Shown: positions 49,690 through 60,800 of the stretch, in pieces | Numbering within the stretch: the stretch's first letter is position 1 | Layout: each line of letters opens with the position of its first letter | Assembly (NCBI RefSeq): GCF_036588685.1 | Contig: NC_086382.1 | Span: 59,600,987-59,664,986 of the forward strand | Direction: 5' to 3' | Source of the DNA: Mytilus trossulus | Taxonomy: Eukaryota; Mollusca; Bivalvia; Mytilida; Mytilidae | DNA: 64,000 bases | Notes under the pieces: model-generated | What the model saw: only the letters and a program-made list of their open reading frames with translations | What the model was told of the DNA's origin: nothing | Database searches by the model: none | Program-made: the position numbers and the translations under genes

Positions 49690-50635
49690 TTCAATGGTGT
49701 CCTACACAAATTTGTTGGCCCCAATTTGTTTCCAAAACTCTATATGTTTAAATAAGCTTGATTTTACTCCTTTGGCGATTTTTGAAAAATCTATATTATC
49801 AAAATATTTAACATGTTTAAAGAGAACATTAATATGACCAAATAGCATTAAATTGTCAACAAAAGAAATATACTCATCTTGTATCTTTTCACTTTGACAA
49901 GTTTCCAAAGGTTGGTTTGTTTGTTGCTTTTGGGCAGTTCCTCTTGAAGTGGCCAGTTTGGTGACACTCGTAACAGGTGTCGTATGGGGTCGCCTCGCGG
50001 CGACGGAACCTCAGAAAGGGCAACTGAGTAGCGTTGTAAGGCTGATAGTAACTGTTACTAGTATCAGTAGAGTTGGCAGGTCTAGAAACGGTGGCGGACG
50101 GTTTGGAGTAAGGTTTTCCACGGGTTTTCTTTTATTTGATTGTCTTGAGGGCCCTGCTTTCTGCTTACCGTAAACGTTTTTCATCTTCTAAATCTGATGC
50201 CAGGTCATCACTTTCGTATTCTCTGACTGTGGACCAGCCTGCTGGCGACTTGTCGTCAATTCGAATCAATTTATTCCTCCTGTTGATTTTAAGAATAAGG
50301 CTCGATATCAAATTGGTGCTAACGGAATTTTGTGCGGATGTACGCTTCTGAAGTTTCTGCAATTCGGAAACTATATCTGAGTTGAAGGAGTATTGAATCT
50401 GATTCCCTTCCCCCTTAAGCTTAACGGACACCTCTTTCTTGAGCTTCTAAGGTAGGGAGGCGTTCCCGGAGACTAACTCGTTCTTCAGAGAAGAAATCTT
50501 ACTATCAAAATAAGATGTAAAAAGTTCAAACGTTTGATCACTTATCTGTGGTACAGAACTAGACTTGGCACATGAATGTACGGGTGTCTCGTGCAAAAGC
50601 AATGTGTCCTCGTCGTCTGAGTGGTTTTCGGTCAT
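49690..50635 (-). pseudogene. Gag-like ORF1 of the Ngaro-type element (broken)
   Basis: Starts with ATG at 50,635 directly after A1 (MTENHSDDEDTLLLHE). An in-frame TAG at 50,449-50,447 interrupts it; the same frame continues (KLKGEGNQIQYSFNSDIV) and meets another stop near 50,163. At about 49,928-49,982 the minus strand encodes a CCHC zinc knuckle (CYECHQTGHFKRNC), the nucleic-acid-binding signature of Gag proteins. The remaining frame to about 49,700 precedes the RT. Confidence 0.65.
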
Positions 50636-51660
50636 TATGTGTATAACGAAACGGAAGGTATGCTACTCTGTAAAGGCAGAACGTCGAATAGCTGGTTATA
50701 TAAAAATATCTTATATTTACAATGAGATTCTGCACGAGAATCACGATCCTACCCTCGTACAAACGGGTAGAATACCTGCATTGCGACATACAATAGCCAA
50801 TCAAATCATACAATAACAAACAAGGTATGCAACCATGTGCTCATCAACACGTGTTGAACATAAACAAACACAAACAAGTAATGTGCTTCCGATACTATTA
50901 ATAAATATATTTACTGTTAGTATAATTGAGAAGGAGATTTATATTATTTTGCCCCAGGTTATAAATTGAACTCCATTGGCAGTTTTATAACCTATAATAA
51001 CAGTGGTTATCCATCAAAGGGATTAATTCATGCCTGTCATGATAATTATAAATTTTGATTTGTAAAATTAGTTGAACTAATTAATAAGTCTATATTTTTA
51101 TATTTTCTTTAGAGAAAACTTCCAACATTATAAATAACTAAACTAATATAAACCTGCCTTTAAGTAATGAAAAAAAAGCTAACTTAATTCAGTACGAAAG
51201 CAAAGTATTGAAAAAAAACTTAAACATATATACAAGTGATTAATGGAATGCCATGTCATCTAATTCATGTAGAAAGTAAAATTTCAAGATTTGTTTTAAT
51301 AATTCTGATCCTTAGTAGGAATTTCCATCTAGATAAAAACTTTAAACTTATAATTTAGAAATAATGTTTTAATTGCTGTTTTCTTTTATAAAGTTCTAAA
51401 TTTCCACTAATCAAACGTTGAGCAATACAATTGTGTTTAACTTACTATATACTTTTTGTTTAATTTTAATGCATGTCATGGACAGTAATCGAAAAGTATT
51501 GTAATTAATTTTGATAATGTAATTGATTGCAATCGATTACATACAAAAATCTGAGTAATCGATTATTAATCGTTTGCACAAAATACCTTCATGTAATAAT
51601 CGATTTAAATTGTGTTTTTTTTTACATTTGTCAGTAATCATGCCCATCCCTGTTTTCTAC

Positions 51661-51870
51661 ATCAGGAATATATTACCTTGGCTGTATTTGGCAAAACTTT
51701 TAGGAATTTTTGTCCGGAATGCTCTTCAACTTCGTACTTTATTTAGCCTTTAGTGCTTTATTTGAATCATTTTTTGATCCGAGCTTCACTGATGAGTCTT
51801 TTGTAGACGCAACGCGCGTCTGGCGTACATATAGAATTTTAATCCTGGTATCTTTGATTAGTTTATTTAT
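51661..51870 (+). mobile_element. Hammerhead-type repeat, copy G (split by the 6.6-kb nested insertion)
   Basis: The left end (AAGGCTTTTCTAC, to 45,051) lies on the far side of the hAT-like element. The right part resumes at ATCAGGAATATATTACCTTG. The core at 51,783-51,826 has CTGATGA, stem II, GCAA in place of GAAA, CGCGCGTC and TGGCGT. The core substitution and a change in stem I (GCTTCA) should inactivate it. Confidence 0.8.
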
Positions 51871-53080
51871 CTGTAAGAATCAGTTATGATACCTTCATCG
51901 TCCAATATTTTTAAGAAAGGGGAAGTATTTTCTTAAAAAAATGGACAGCTTAAGGTAATTAATGTTTTTACCGGTAAAAGATAGTCCAATCACTAAAATA
52001 AAGAACGGGTACAACAATAGAATGACGTCACAACAATATTTCAACAATTGTTACCCAAAATATGCCACATTTGAAGCTTTCCAATTTTCAATTGAATCTT
52101 ACTTCTGTTTCAGTTGTTTTAACCAATTTATTTTTCGAGTTAACTGTTTACACCTCGAAATGTTCAGTATCAATCCTTTTCCACTTCAGTCTCCTCATTA
52201 AAAGGATTTGAGAGACTGGTCCGTACACAAATCATTTTCAGATTATTATATCATAATATGAAAAATCTAGATCTAATTACGAACATCTAAAACATTTTTT
52301 CATCAGAAAAGTCAATGGTTTACCAACTCTGTATGTCACATCTGTATCTCTGATGTGCTTGGCTTACTTTGAGAGTAGCAACCCTCGTTTTGGCAATGAT
52401 TTATCCATTTCAATAATTAATTATCAATAGATGAAAAGTACAAACACAATGTTTTTCTTCAGTTGTGGGATTTGCCATCTGTTGCTAAAAATGTCTTTTT
52501 TCATCTTGTTGGTTTTGTTTTACGTGTTAACTTGTACATAATGTTCTTCCTTGTCTTGAAAAAAATGTTTTTCAGCAGTCCAATGAAAATAGATTGACTA
52601 TAACTTCCTTCTTCTTTATACGCAAATGTTACACATAAAATGGTATTGTTACGGTATATAATTATACACATATATGGCATTTTATCAAGCTGCATTCACT
52701 GGAGTTTACAATATTAAATTGTTTAAATTAGTTGAATTGGAAACTGACTGGAATGTAAGTAAAGACAATCGTTTTATAGTATTTCAACAATATATATTTG
52801 ATTATTTAGGTACTAGTTTTATCAATGTTATTTCAATAATTATTTCTGAAGTCGTATTAGAACTGTTTTAAATTTTGATGTTCTGAATATTTGAGTCTTT
52901 TCTTTGTTGTCTCTAGCTTACTTTTTTCTTGTGTCAAAGGTGTTTTGTCGATTTTGTTCTTACATTTTCCGTGTATTTGTACCATGTTATTTATCACTTT
53001 TTGGATACATTTTTAATTACGTGCGTCAAGCAATATTTAGTTATGAAAATGGATCAACACAGGTTTTCTGATTTTGTCAT
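51871..53080. other. Intergenic stretch with no recognised feature
   Basis: AT-rich sequence between copy G and the palindromic MITE. Only short open frames without family resemblance. Confidence 0.45.
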
Positions 53081-53081
53081 A

Positions 53082-53289
53082 CTGTGGATTCATTTATTTT
53101 CGTGGGTACCAATTTTCGTGGTTTGAGGAAAACTTACATATTCGTGGATATTTATTTTCGTGGTTTTGGCACAGTCTACACTCATTTCTTTACAAAATTT
53201 GTATTTCGTTGAACATTAGAATTCGAGGTTCTCCTGTACCCACGAAATCCACGAAAATTGATATCCAACGAACATTAATGAATCCACAG
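53082..53289. mobile_element. Palindromic MITE, 208 bp, TA target duplication
   Basis: The ends CTGTGGATTCATT and AATGAATCCACAG are inverted and flanked by TA on both sides (53,080-53,081, 53,290-53,291). ATTTTCGTGG-like motifs recur inside and the halves are partly complementary. A second, more diverged copy is at 60,161-60,366. Confidence 0.8.
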
Positions 53290-53759
53290 TAATTATTTTC
53301 ATCACTTTAAATAAGAATATGTGGTATGAGTTCCAATGACAAGTCACAATGTATAAAATATTAAAAATCATAGTATTTATTTACTGGTTTTTGTTTCTAG
53401 ACCTCATTTAATATTCAATGATCGCAATATTGTTTTCAATTATAATTTCAGATATCGCTAGCAAACTTCTTAGTATTCAGCTTTCAAACATTAATTTTAA
53501 CTTATTGTAAAATCAACATTGTAACAGTAGAAAATAGACCCAAAATGTTTGTTAAAATGGCTCCTCTGAATGCCTAAAAAGTTGTTTCCAAACTCGTTTT
53601 TATCTTAAAGTGTCGAAACAACGAAAATAAGCTGAATAACCGGATATTAATCAATTCAGTTTATACTACTAATTCTTCCCTTTAAATAAGTTTTCAGCAT
53701 CATAAGCGTAAATGTAATGTAATTCTGTCACGTATTGTTGTCATTTAAGCTATATTTAT

Positions 53760-54060
53760 TTAAACATTGTCATATATGCGGGAAATTTCGTTAGCCATAT
53801 AATCTGGTTCATGCAAATTTGGTCTTGAATATCCTGTATCAAGTCAGGAATATGGCAGTCGTTATCAAATATTTTTTTTCTATGTATGTTGAAGCTTGTT
53901 TTTATTGCACTTCAGTTTTCCAGTTGTTCCTTTGTATTACTCTAAGACTTATTGTTGACGTGTTTCCCTCGGTTCTAGTTTGTAACCAAGAATTGTTTTC
54001 TCTTAGTAGATTTATTACTTTTGAACACCGCTATACTAATGTTGCCTTTATGTGAATTAG
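53760..54060. repeat. Copy of the ATATCCTGTATCAAGTCAGG dispersed repeat
   Basis: Contains TCTGGTTCATGCAAATTTGG, CCTGTATCAAGTCAGGAATA and TATGGCAGTCGTTATC, matching the TTGGTACAGGCATTTTC family in reverse. Another piece lies at 54,340-54,445 in the other orientation. Non-coding. Confidence 0.6.
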
Positions 54061-54818
54061 TTTGAATAAACAAATTAAGCAATGTGGTTAAAAACGTAAA
54101 AGTTTTCTTCCCACGAAACAGAGATCGAAGTTTCTTTTGGCCAAGGAAACATAACTTATTATAGTTTTGTCCAAACTGAAGTTTTAATTGTGGTAAAATA
54201 TCAAATTCATTAATTATTATGGTTTCTTTTTTATCAGCAGATAGTATACTTTTTCTGATTGTATTTCTTATGAGTGTCAAAAAGTAAAATAACACAACTA
54301 CCGTACTGTGAAGAAAATTCTTAACAGAAAGTCTCTAATCTAGCGAATAACAATTGTCATATTCCTTACTTGGTACAGGTATTTTCTTATGTAGAAAATG
54401 TGTAATAAAAACCTGGTTTTATATCTAGCCAAACCTCTCACTAAGTATGCTTCAAACTCAATCAATGTGAGAATTTAAATGTTCAAATGGAGTCACTTGA
54501 AAAAAAAATCATGTTAGTGTATTGCATTGGCAAGAAAGTATTCATTTTTCAATGCATCATTATTGTCAAAATTTATTATTTTCTTTTACAAAAAAAAAAC
54601 ATAAGTCTAACCACCGTATGCAAAATTGAACTAACTACGATATTTATTGTTTTAAGTTTGATTTTTGGAATATTCAAGGGTCAAATTCATTCTCAAATTT
54701 TATTATAATAGTTCCCGCTCTGTCTCGTTAAGTAAGATATCTTTCTAGACTATCTTAGAAATTTGATTTTTCAGATTTCGCTAACACTTTTATTTTTCTT
54801 ATTTAGAAGAGTATCGGC

Positions 54819-57800
54819 ATGATGTTGTTTAATATAATAGCGGTTTTGACCCTCAGTATTTTACAAGAAGGTTATGCTGTGCCATGTACGTATCCCGGAC
54901 TGACAATGTGTGATTGCATAGGAACAGTAATTAAGTGTTTGGAACAAAACTTAACACAAATACCGAGTACTATACCTAAAAACACAACAGGCTTGTAAGT
55001 ATTGTCGTACACATGTAGATTTATATATTTTCTTTAATCATGTTTACTTTTATCAACGTTGTTTTTATCTCATTTATCTTTGAGTCATTATATAAATTAA
55101 TTGCTTAAGATTTGTTCCGAATCTTTTTTTTCTTTTTAATGTTTTCTATGTTGCAACATGAGTCTAACATTAAGAAAATTATTATGCAATGTTGATAATG
55201 ATTCTGTTTTCATAAGATGGTTGGGAAAATAGAAAAAGTCGAGGTACATGTAGCATGTTCACTGTTAAAAAACCCGATTATAAATGACAAACATTTGAAT
55301 ATCATCACTGAGAACAATTGGCCCTTCAATATCATGATTTTAAAGTGAAATTCTTCAACAACATATTCAGACCGAAACTCTTAATTGTTATGATTTAGGC
55401 CTAAAGCTCTTTCAGAGTTTAAGTTAGTTGAAAGACTTTTGGTTTACATTCGATGCGTTCTTTTGTAATTATAATTGGAGTACCTCTTGCAGCGATATTG
55501 AATGTCTGTGCTAATGATATGTAACGCAATGATCAATCAATCATTTGCTTTTATATAACCTAATATAAAGACTTTTTGTTTCTTTTTAAAAATCATCATA
55601 TTTGAAATATCTTTCGCCGTGATTTTGTGCTGATGCGGTGTAGACATCACTGATCTATCTTTTAATCATAACATTGGTATACACATCGCAAGGATAATGT
55701 GAAGAAAACGATTAATGAGGTCGTCGAGAGTAACAAACGATACAATATAACACACACTGTTTTCACGATAATTACTATTTATTGATAAATATGTCTCCTT
55801 AAAGAATTGTGATTTCTTTTTAGACCTTTTCAAAAAAATAAGATTAGTGTAATAGATGACACATCATTGTCAGGACTGACATCGCTAAAGGAATTGTAAG
55901 TTCTAAAATCAATGCTCAACTCCTATTTCAAAAGGATGTATGTTATAAAAAACTGTGGTAGGACTGCTAATGGAATAACCTTCCATCCAAGTCGCAACGT
56001 ATAAATAATTAACAATAATAGGTTGAATTAAAGCATTCAACACGGAATCCTTGAAAAGCCCACACTTCTGATAAATTGTTATACAAAGATGACTGATGTA
56101 CCCATATTTTGACTATTTTATTTATTGTGTCTGTTTATTTAACGCATCACTGTAAATAAAACGAAATTTGATGATACTGTCATTAAAGTGAGGGGTTTTG
56201 CGCTATAGAATCAGGTTTAATCCACCATTTTCTACATTTGAAAATGCATGTACCAAGTCAGGAATATTACAGTTCTTGTCCATTCGTTTTTAATGCGTTG
56301 TGTTATTTGATTTTGCCATGTGATTATAAACTTTCTGAATTGATTTTGCTCTTAGTTCAGTATTTTTTTGATTTTACCTTTTATCACATCGACCTAAAAA
56401 CATCATTGAAGGTTAAATCAGTAGTGTAAAAACCACTGCTGATTAATTATTTTTCAGAAGATTTATTCCTTAGAAATGTAAACTTGTACAGACAATTGAG
56501 GTATAACCACTCTCAAGTATACAATTCGTGATGAATTTTTACTTAATTTGTATCAACCATATAAATCAGACATGTGTAAAACAATTTTAAGGAAGGGATC
56601 ACCATTTAAAATAAGAGTTATGCCCCTTAAAGCTTATTTATATAAAATAATGCACAACAAAAAATGCGCTTTTAAGCCTACATTTGATGAAGGATTTTTA
56701 AGAATTTTAGATTAAAAGTTTACATCAGCAATGTTTCGGGACGATGCGACAAAAAATTGTTTAAGAGCTATGCTCCTTTGAACAAGAATGTATTCTTACA
56801 TTTAGTTGTCTTGCCTCTATGACAAATATGTTGTCGTTCGACAGACAAAGACTCAATATTGTTTTTGTTTGCAAGAAACACTACTTTGACTGTCTGATTA
56901 GGGAATTGCGGATAAATAACACACTTGGAAATCCTACGTGCATGTATACACTAAGAACGCTTACGAAGCAGGAGAACATGAAAAACCAGAAATAGGTTAT
57001 AATCTCCTTTGGTGTTAATCCAAAGGATGAAGACCAGGATCTTCCAACTTTATATTGGATTCCTAAGCTTCACAAGAATCCTTATAAGGAAGGGTATATT
57101 GCAGGTTCTCTCAAGTGTTCAACTAAACCCCTTTCTAAAATTCTTACTGCTATACTCACTGCAGTCAAGGACTTCCGAAATATTCAGAAATGGCATATTC
57201 AAGAAGTGGTGTTAATCAAATGTGGATACTGAAAAATTCAAAAGAATTATTAATCAAGTTACAATCTCAATCTTTAAAACATTGTACCAACATTAAAACC
57301 TTGGTTATTTCAACTCTTTAAACCACTATTTCACATACTGAACTTAAAGCTCGACTGAAAGAACTCGTCAGCTTATGTTTCTTTAATAAAAAGGGGAGCA
57401 GAAGTTTTAAATATCTAGTTTTGGGCTGGAATTCAACTTACTTAAGAAAAATATACCGACGAGATTATCACTGCCATGCTGGACTTTTTAATTAGCAACT
57501 TATTTGTTGAATTTGGAGGTTTGGTCTTTCAACAGACTATTGGAATCTCAATGGGTACCAATTGCGCTCCTTTACTTGCTGATTTGTTTTTATATTCCTA
57601 TGAAGCAAAATTTATACAAGGATTTGTATAGAAAGGAGAGAGAAAATTAGCATAGTCTTTTATTTTCACCTTTCGGTATATTGATGATGTACTGACTCTT
57701 AATAATAATAGACTCAGTGATCACTTACATTTAATATATCCAACTGAATTTAAAAATAAATATACTACCGACTACTGTGCTCAATATTTAGTAAAATTGA

Positions 57801-60800
57801 TAATGAAATGGGTAATGTATCAAAGAGAAAACAACCCGACCATAGAGCAGACCTTTTTCTTGAAATGACTACTGAGGGTAGGTGGAAATGGAATACCAAA
57901 ATTTATGACAAACGCGATGATTTCAATTTTCCTATTGTCAACTTTCCATTTCTGTATAGCAACATCCCAGCAGCACCCGCATATGGAGTATATGTGTCTC
58001 AATTGATACGTTATTCTAGAGCTAGCACAAAGTACGTTGATTTTGTTGAACGAGGAATAGTGCTTTCTCAAAAGTGGCTAATGCAGGGCTATGAATCAAT
58101 CAAATTAAGGTCATCTCTCTAGAAATTTTACGGTCGTCATCATGAGCTGATTGGCCATTATGACAAAAGTGTGTCAGAAATTATATTTGATATTCTTCCT
58201 CAGTCATAATAACCTTCCATCATTACTGAACTGAACAAAGAAACAACACGACGGGTGCCGTATACGTTGCAAGAAAGAAATGGTTACCCTTCCGGAGCAC
58301 CTAATTTCACTCCCGGTTTATAGTGGAGTTCGTGTTGTTTCTTAATTATTATTTATAACTGTTGATGTTAATGTCCTTTGGTTTTGTGAGTCTTTGTTTA
58401 CTCCTTGGTTTTGATTGTTATTGTCTAGTACGATATGTAAGCATAAGATGAATTCAAAGCTGGAAAAAGAAATCTTTTACATTCTTTTTTTGCCTTTAGA
58501 CAAACATAAAACATGCAACTCGTGATCATTGAGACAAGGTTCTTTTCTAAATGTACACCTATGTATCTTTTATATTTCAAAATAATGACAGATGTAGTGT
58601 TCGTTAGTCTCCGCATGTATAGTTTTATATTGCTATGTAAATCTGTTTTTTTAATGTTTTAAGTTATATCAAGAATAAGCTTGGAATAAATATAAACCCA
58701 TTTTCTTTTTTCACTCTCAAGCAGAGGATTCCTTTATCATTTTCACTGAAGGTCTTGTCAACATCTGCGCATATCGACGACACCAAACTAACATATTTGA
58801 CAAATGGAATGATTTTAACTTTTCAATCGATAACTTTCCATTTCCTGGGAGTAAATGCCCTATGCTACATCGTGTAGCATTTACTTATCTCAAATCATAC
58901 ATGAAGTTCGTGTGTTGATATGATTTGAAAAAGCAGGGGGTATGCTCCTTCAAAAATACTACTGAAACTGAGTAACTTTCAGCGGATAAAACAAATACAT
59001 CAGTACGACGAAGATTTTATTGATTGTCACCATCAAGAACTTGTTGATTAAAACATAACAAGAGACATTGTCAGTGCAACCTGTCTCTCTCTCTCTTAGC
59101 TTTTCAATTTGTCCTTTTTTACATTAATTTTACTTTCGGAATAGAAATACGTGGTTTTATCGGTATTCTTTTGTTGCTACCAGTTTTTTGCACTTATAAT
59201 AATTCTTTTTTCAGAATATTAAGCTACAACGAAATTTCTATTATAGAAGATGGTGCTTTCTCGGATTTACAGGCTTTGAAACGATTGTAAGTATTTTATG
59301 ATACGTGCAAACATAGAAGTTAATATTATAAATGCTAACCTTATCGATCAATTAATAGATAATTGAGAGATTTTTGCCAAAAAATGAGAATGAGAAAAAT
59401 TATAATTCAAATTTTTAATCAACCAAATATTTCGAATAATACGTTCACATATAATTCATATACCCCCCTCCAAAAAAATAATAATAATAAAAACCTGTAT
59501 ACACAGTTCAACTCATTTTCAGGAAAATATAAAGAATAAATGAGAGAGTAGGTACTAGAGGAAATTTACAAAATAAAGTGTACAGAATTGGAACGAAGTG
59601 AGAAGTCCATTTAATTCTTCATTTTCTTTCTTCTTACATTTCTTCTTACATGGATCCAAAGACTTTTTGAAATTCTTTATTCTATTCAATGTTTAAATTT
59701 TATTGAATATAACTTTTCTATGCGTCCTTATAAACGATCAAAACACTTCTAGCCAATATCATTAGAATATTCGGTATAATAAAGAAAGAAGAGGGATTGC
59801 CAATTTGGGTATGTAAAATGTAAAACCTGAACGTATATTTATGTCGTGTACATTTCATTATTTTGTACAGGCAATTACTTGATGTACTAAAACTGTGTAC
59901 ACGTAGTTACTTGTACGAATCCATCATACAAGTAATTACCTGTACAGGTACAATTTTTTTGAAGAAAAAGACAATAACTTGTACTACTCACTGTCTTTGA
60001 GTTTTATATTTGTTTCTTCTTCTGTTTTGAATGGGGTTTTTCAGATACTCCTTTCTTTGTGTCTGTTTGTCTGGAATTATTTTGTCATTTGTCAGGTTAT
60101 TTTTTCTTTTATCATTTCCTGTTATTTGATTGTCTAGTTACTTATTCTAAGTTCAGTGTACTGTGGATTTATTTATTTTCGTGGGAATCGAGTTTCGTGG
60201 ATAAAGGAAACCTTACATATTTCGAGATATTTAAATTGGTGGTTTTGCCATAGTTTGCATATAAGTCTATAGATGATTTTTCATTTGTAAAACATCTATC
60301 GTGGTCTACCTATAACAACGAAATCCACGAAAATTGGTATTAAACGAATAATAATGAATCCCCAATATGAATTTTTGAAATTTATATTGTGATTGTTTTT
60401 CTTTTCTTTAGTATAAGTGCTTATAAGTATTGATTAAATGTTAGAAGTTTACGGACAAACTACGAATGCAAATTAATAACATCCTCTAACATGACACCTT
60501 TAGCAAATGTAGCTACACAGCGTGTTGCCTGTTAAATACGGACGACTGATGCAAAGTGACAAAGTCGTTGAAATGAAACCTTCTACTATTCATATTCAAA
60601 CATTTGAATCATGACAAAAAATGCATATATGATGTCAAATATTGGAAACAAAAGTATATATATACATATCTGTGATAGAAAGTTATTGGACAAATAAAAC
60701 AATTTATTGAATCTCGGAGGACATTTTTAATTTTTCAAACTTCCAGTCAAAATTTGTACCCTTTACCTGCTGAATCATTTTGTTTTCAATATCCCAGGGA

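Larger units (their letters stand above)
45882..50909 (-). mobile_element. Ngaro/DIRS-type tyrosine-recombinase retrotransposon with split direct repeats
   Basis: On the minus strand the order is A1 (50,909-50,637), gag-like frame, RT, RNase H, tyrosine recombinase, B1 (46,633-46,533), A2 (46,531-46,260), spacer, B2 (45,982-45,882). A1 and A2 are direct repeats of about 272 bp (GTGTATAACGAAACGGAAGG... to ...TGTGCTTCCGATACTAT); B1 and B2 are about 100 bp (TATGTTCTAATTCGCCAAG... to ...GTAGCACAC). A1-ORFs-B1-A2-B2 is the split-direct-repeat arrangement of Ngaro-like elements. A1 and A2 are close in sequence, but the genes carry stops and frameshifts, so this copy is dead. Confidence 0.88.
45044..51660. 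mobile_element. hAT-like element interrupted by a Ngaro-type retrotransposon
   Basis: The element is 45,052-51,652. Its ends CAGGAATGAGGTAG and (inverted) CAGGGATGGGCATG are hAT-like and are flanked by the same 8 bp TTTTCTAC (45,044-45,051 and 51,653-51,660). Just inside both ends are many TAATCGATTAC-like palindromic motifs (45,070-45,230 and 51,490-51,610). Removing the retrotransposon at about 45,882-50,909 leaves about 1.6 kb with no transposase, so it is non-autonomous. The host sequence is the hammerhead-type repeat copy G, which is restored when the insert is removed. Confidence 0.8.
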
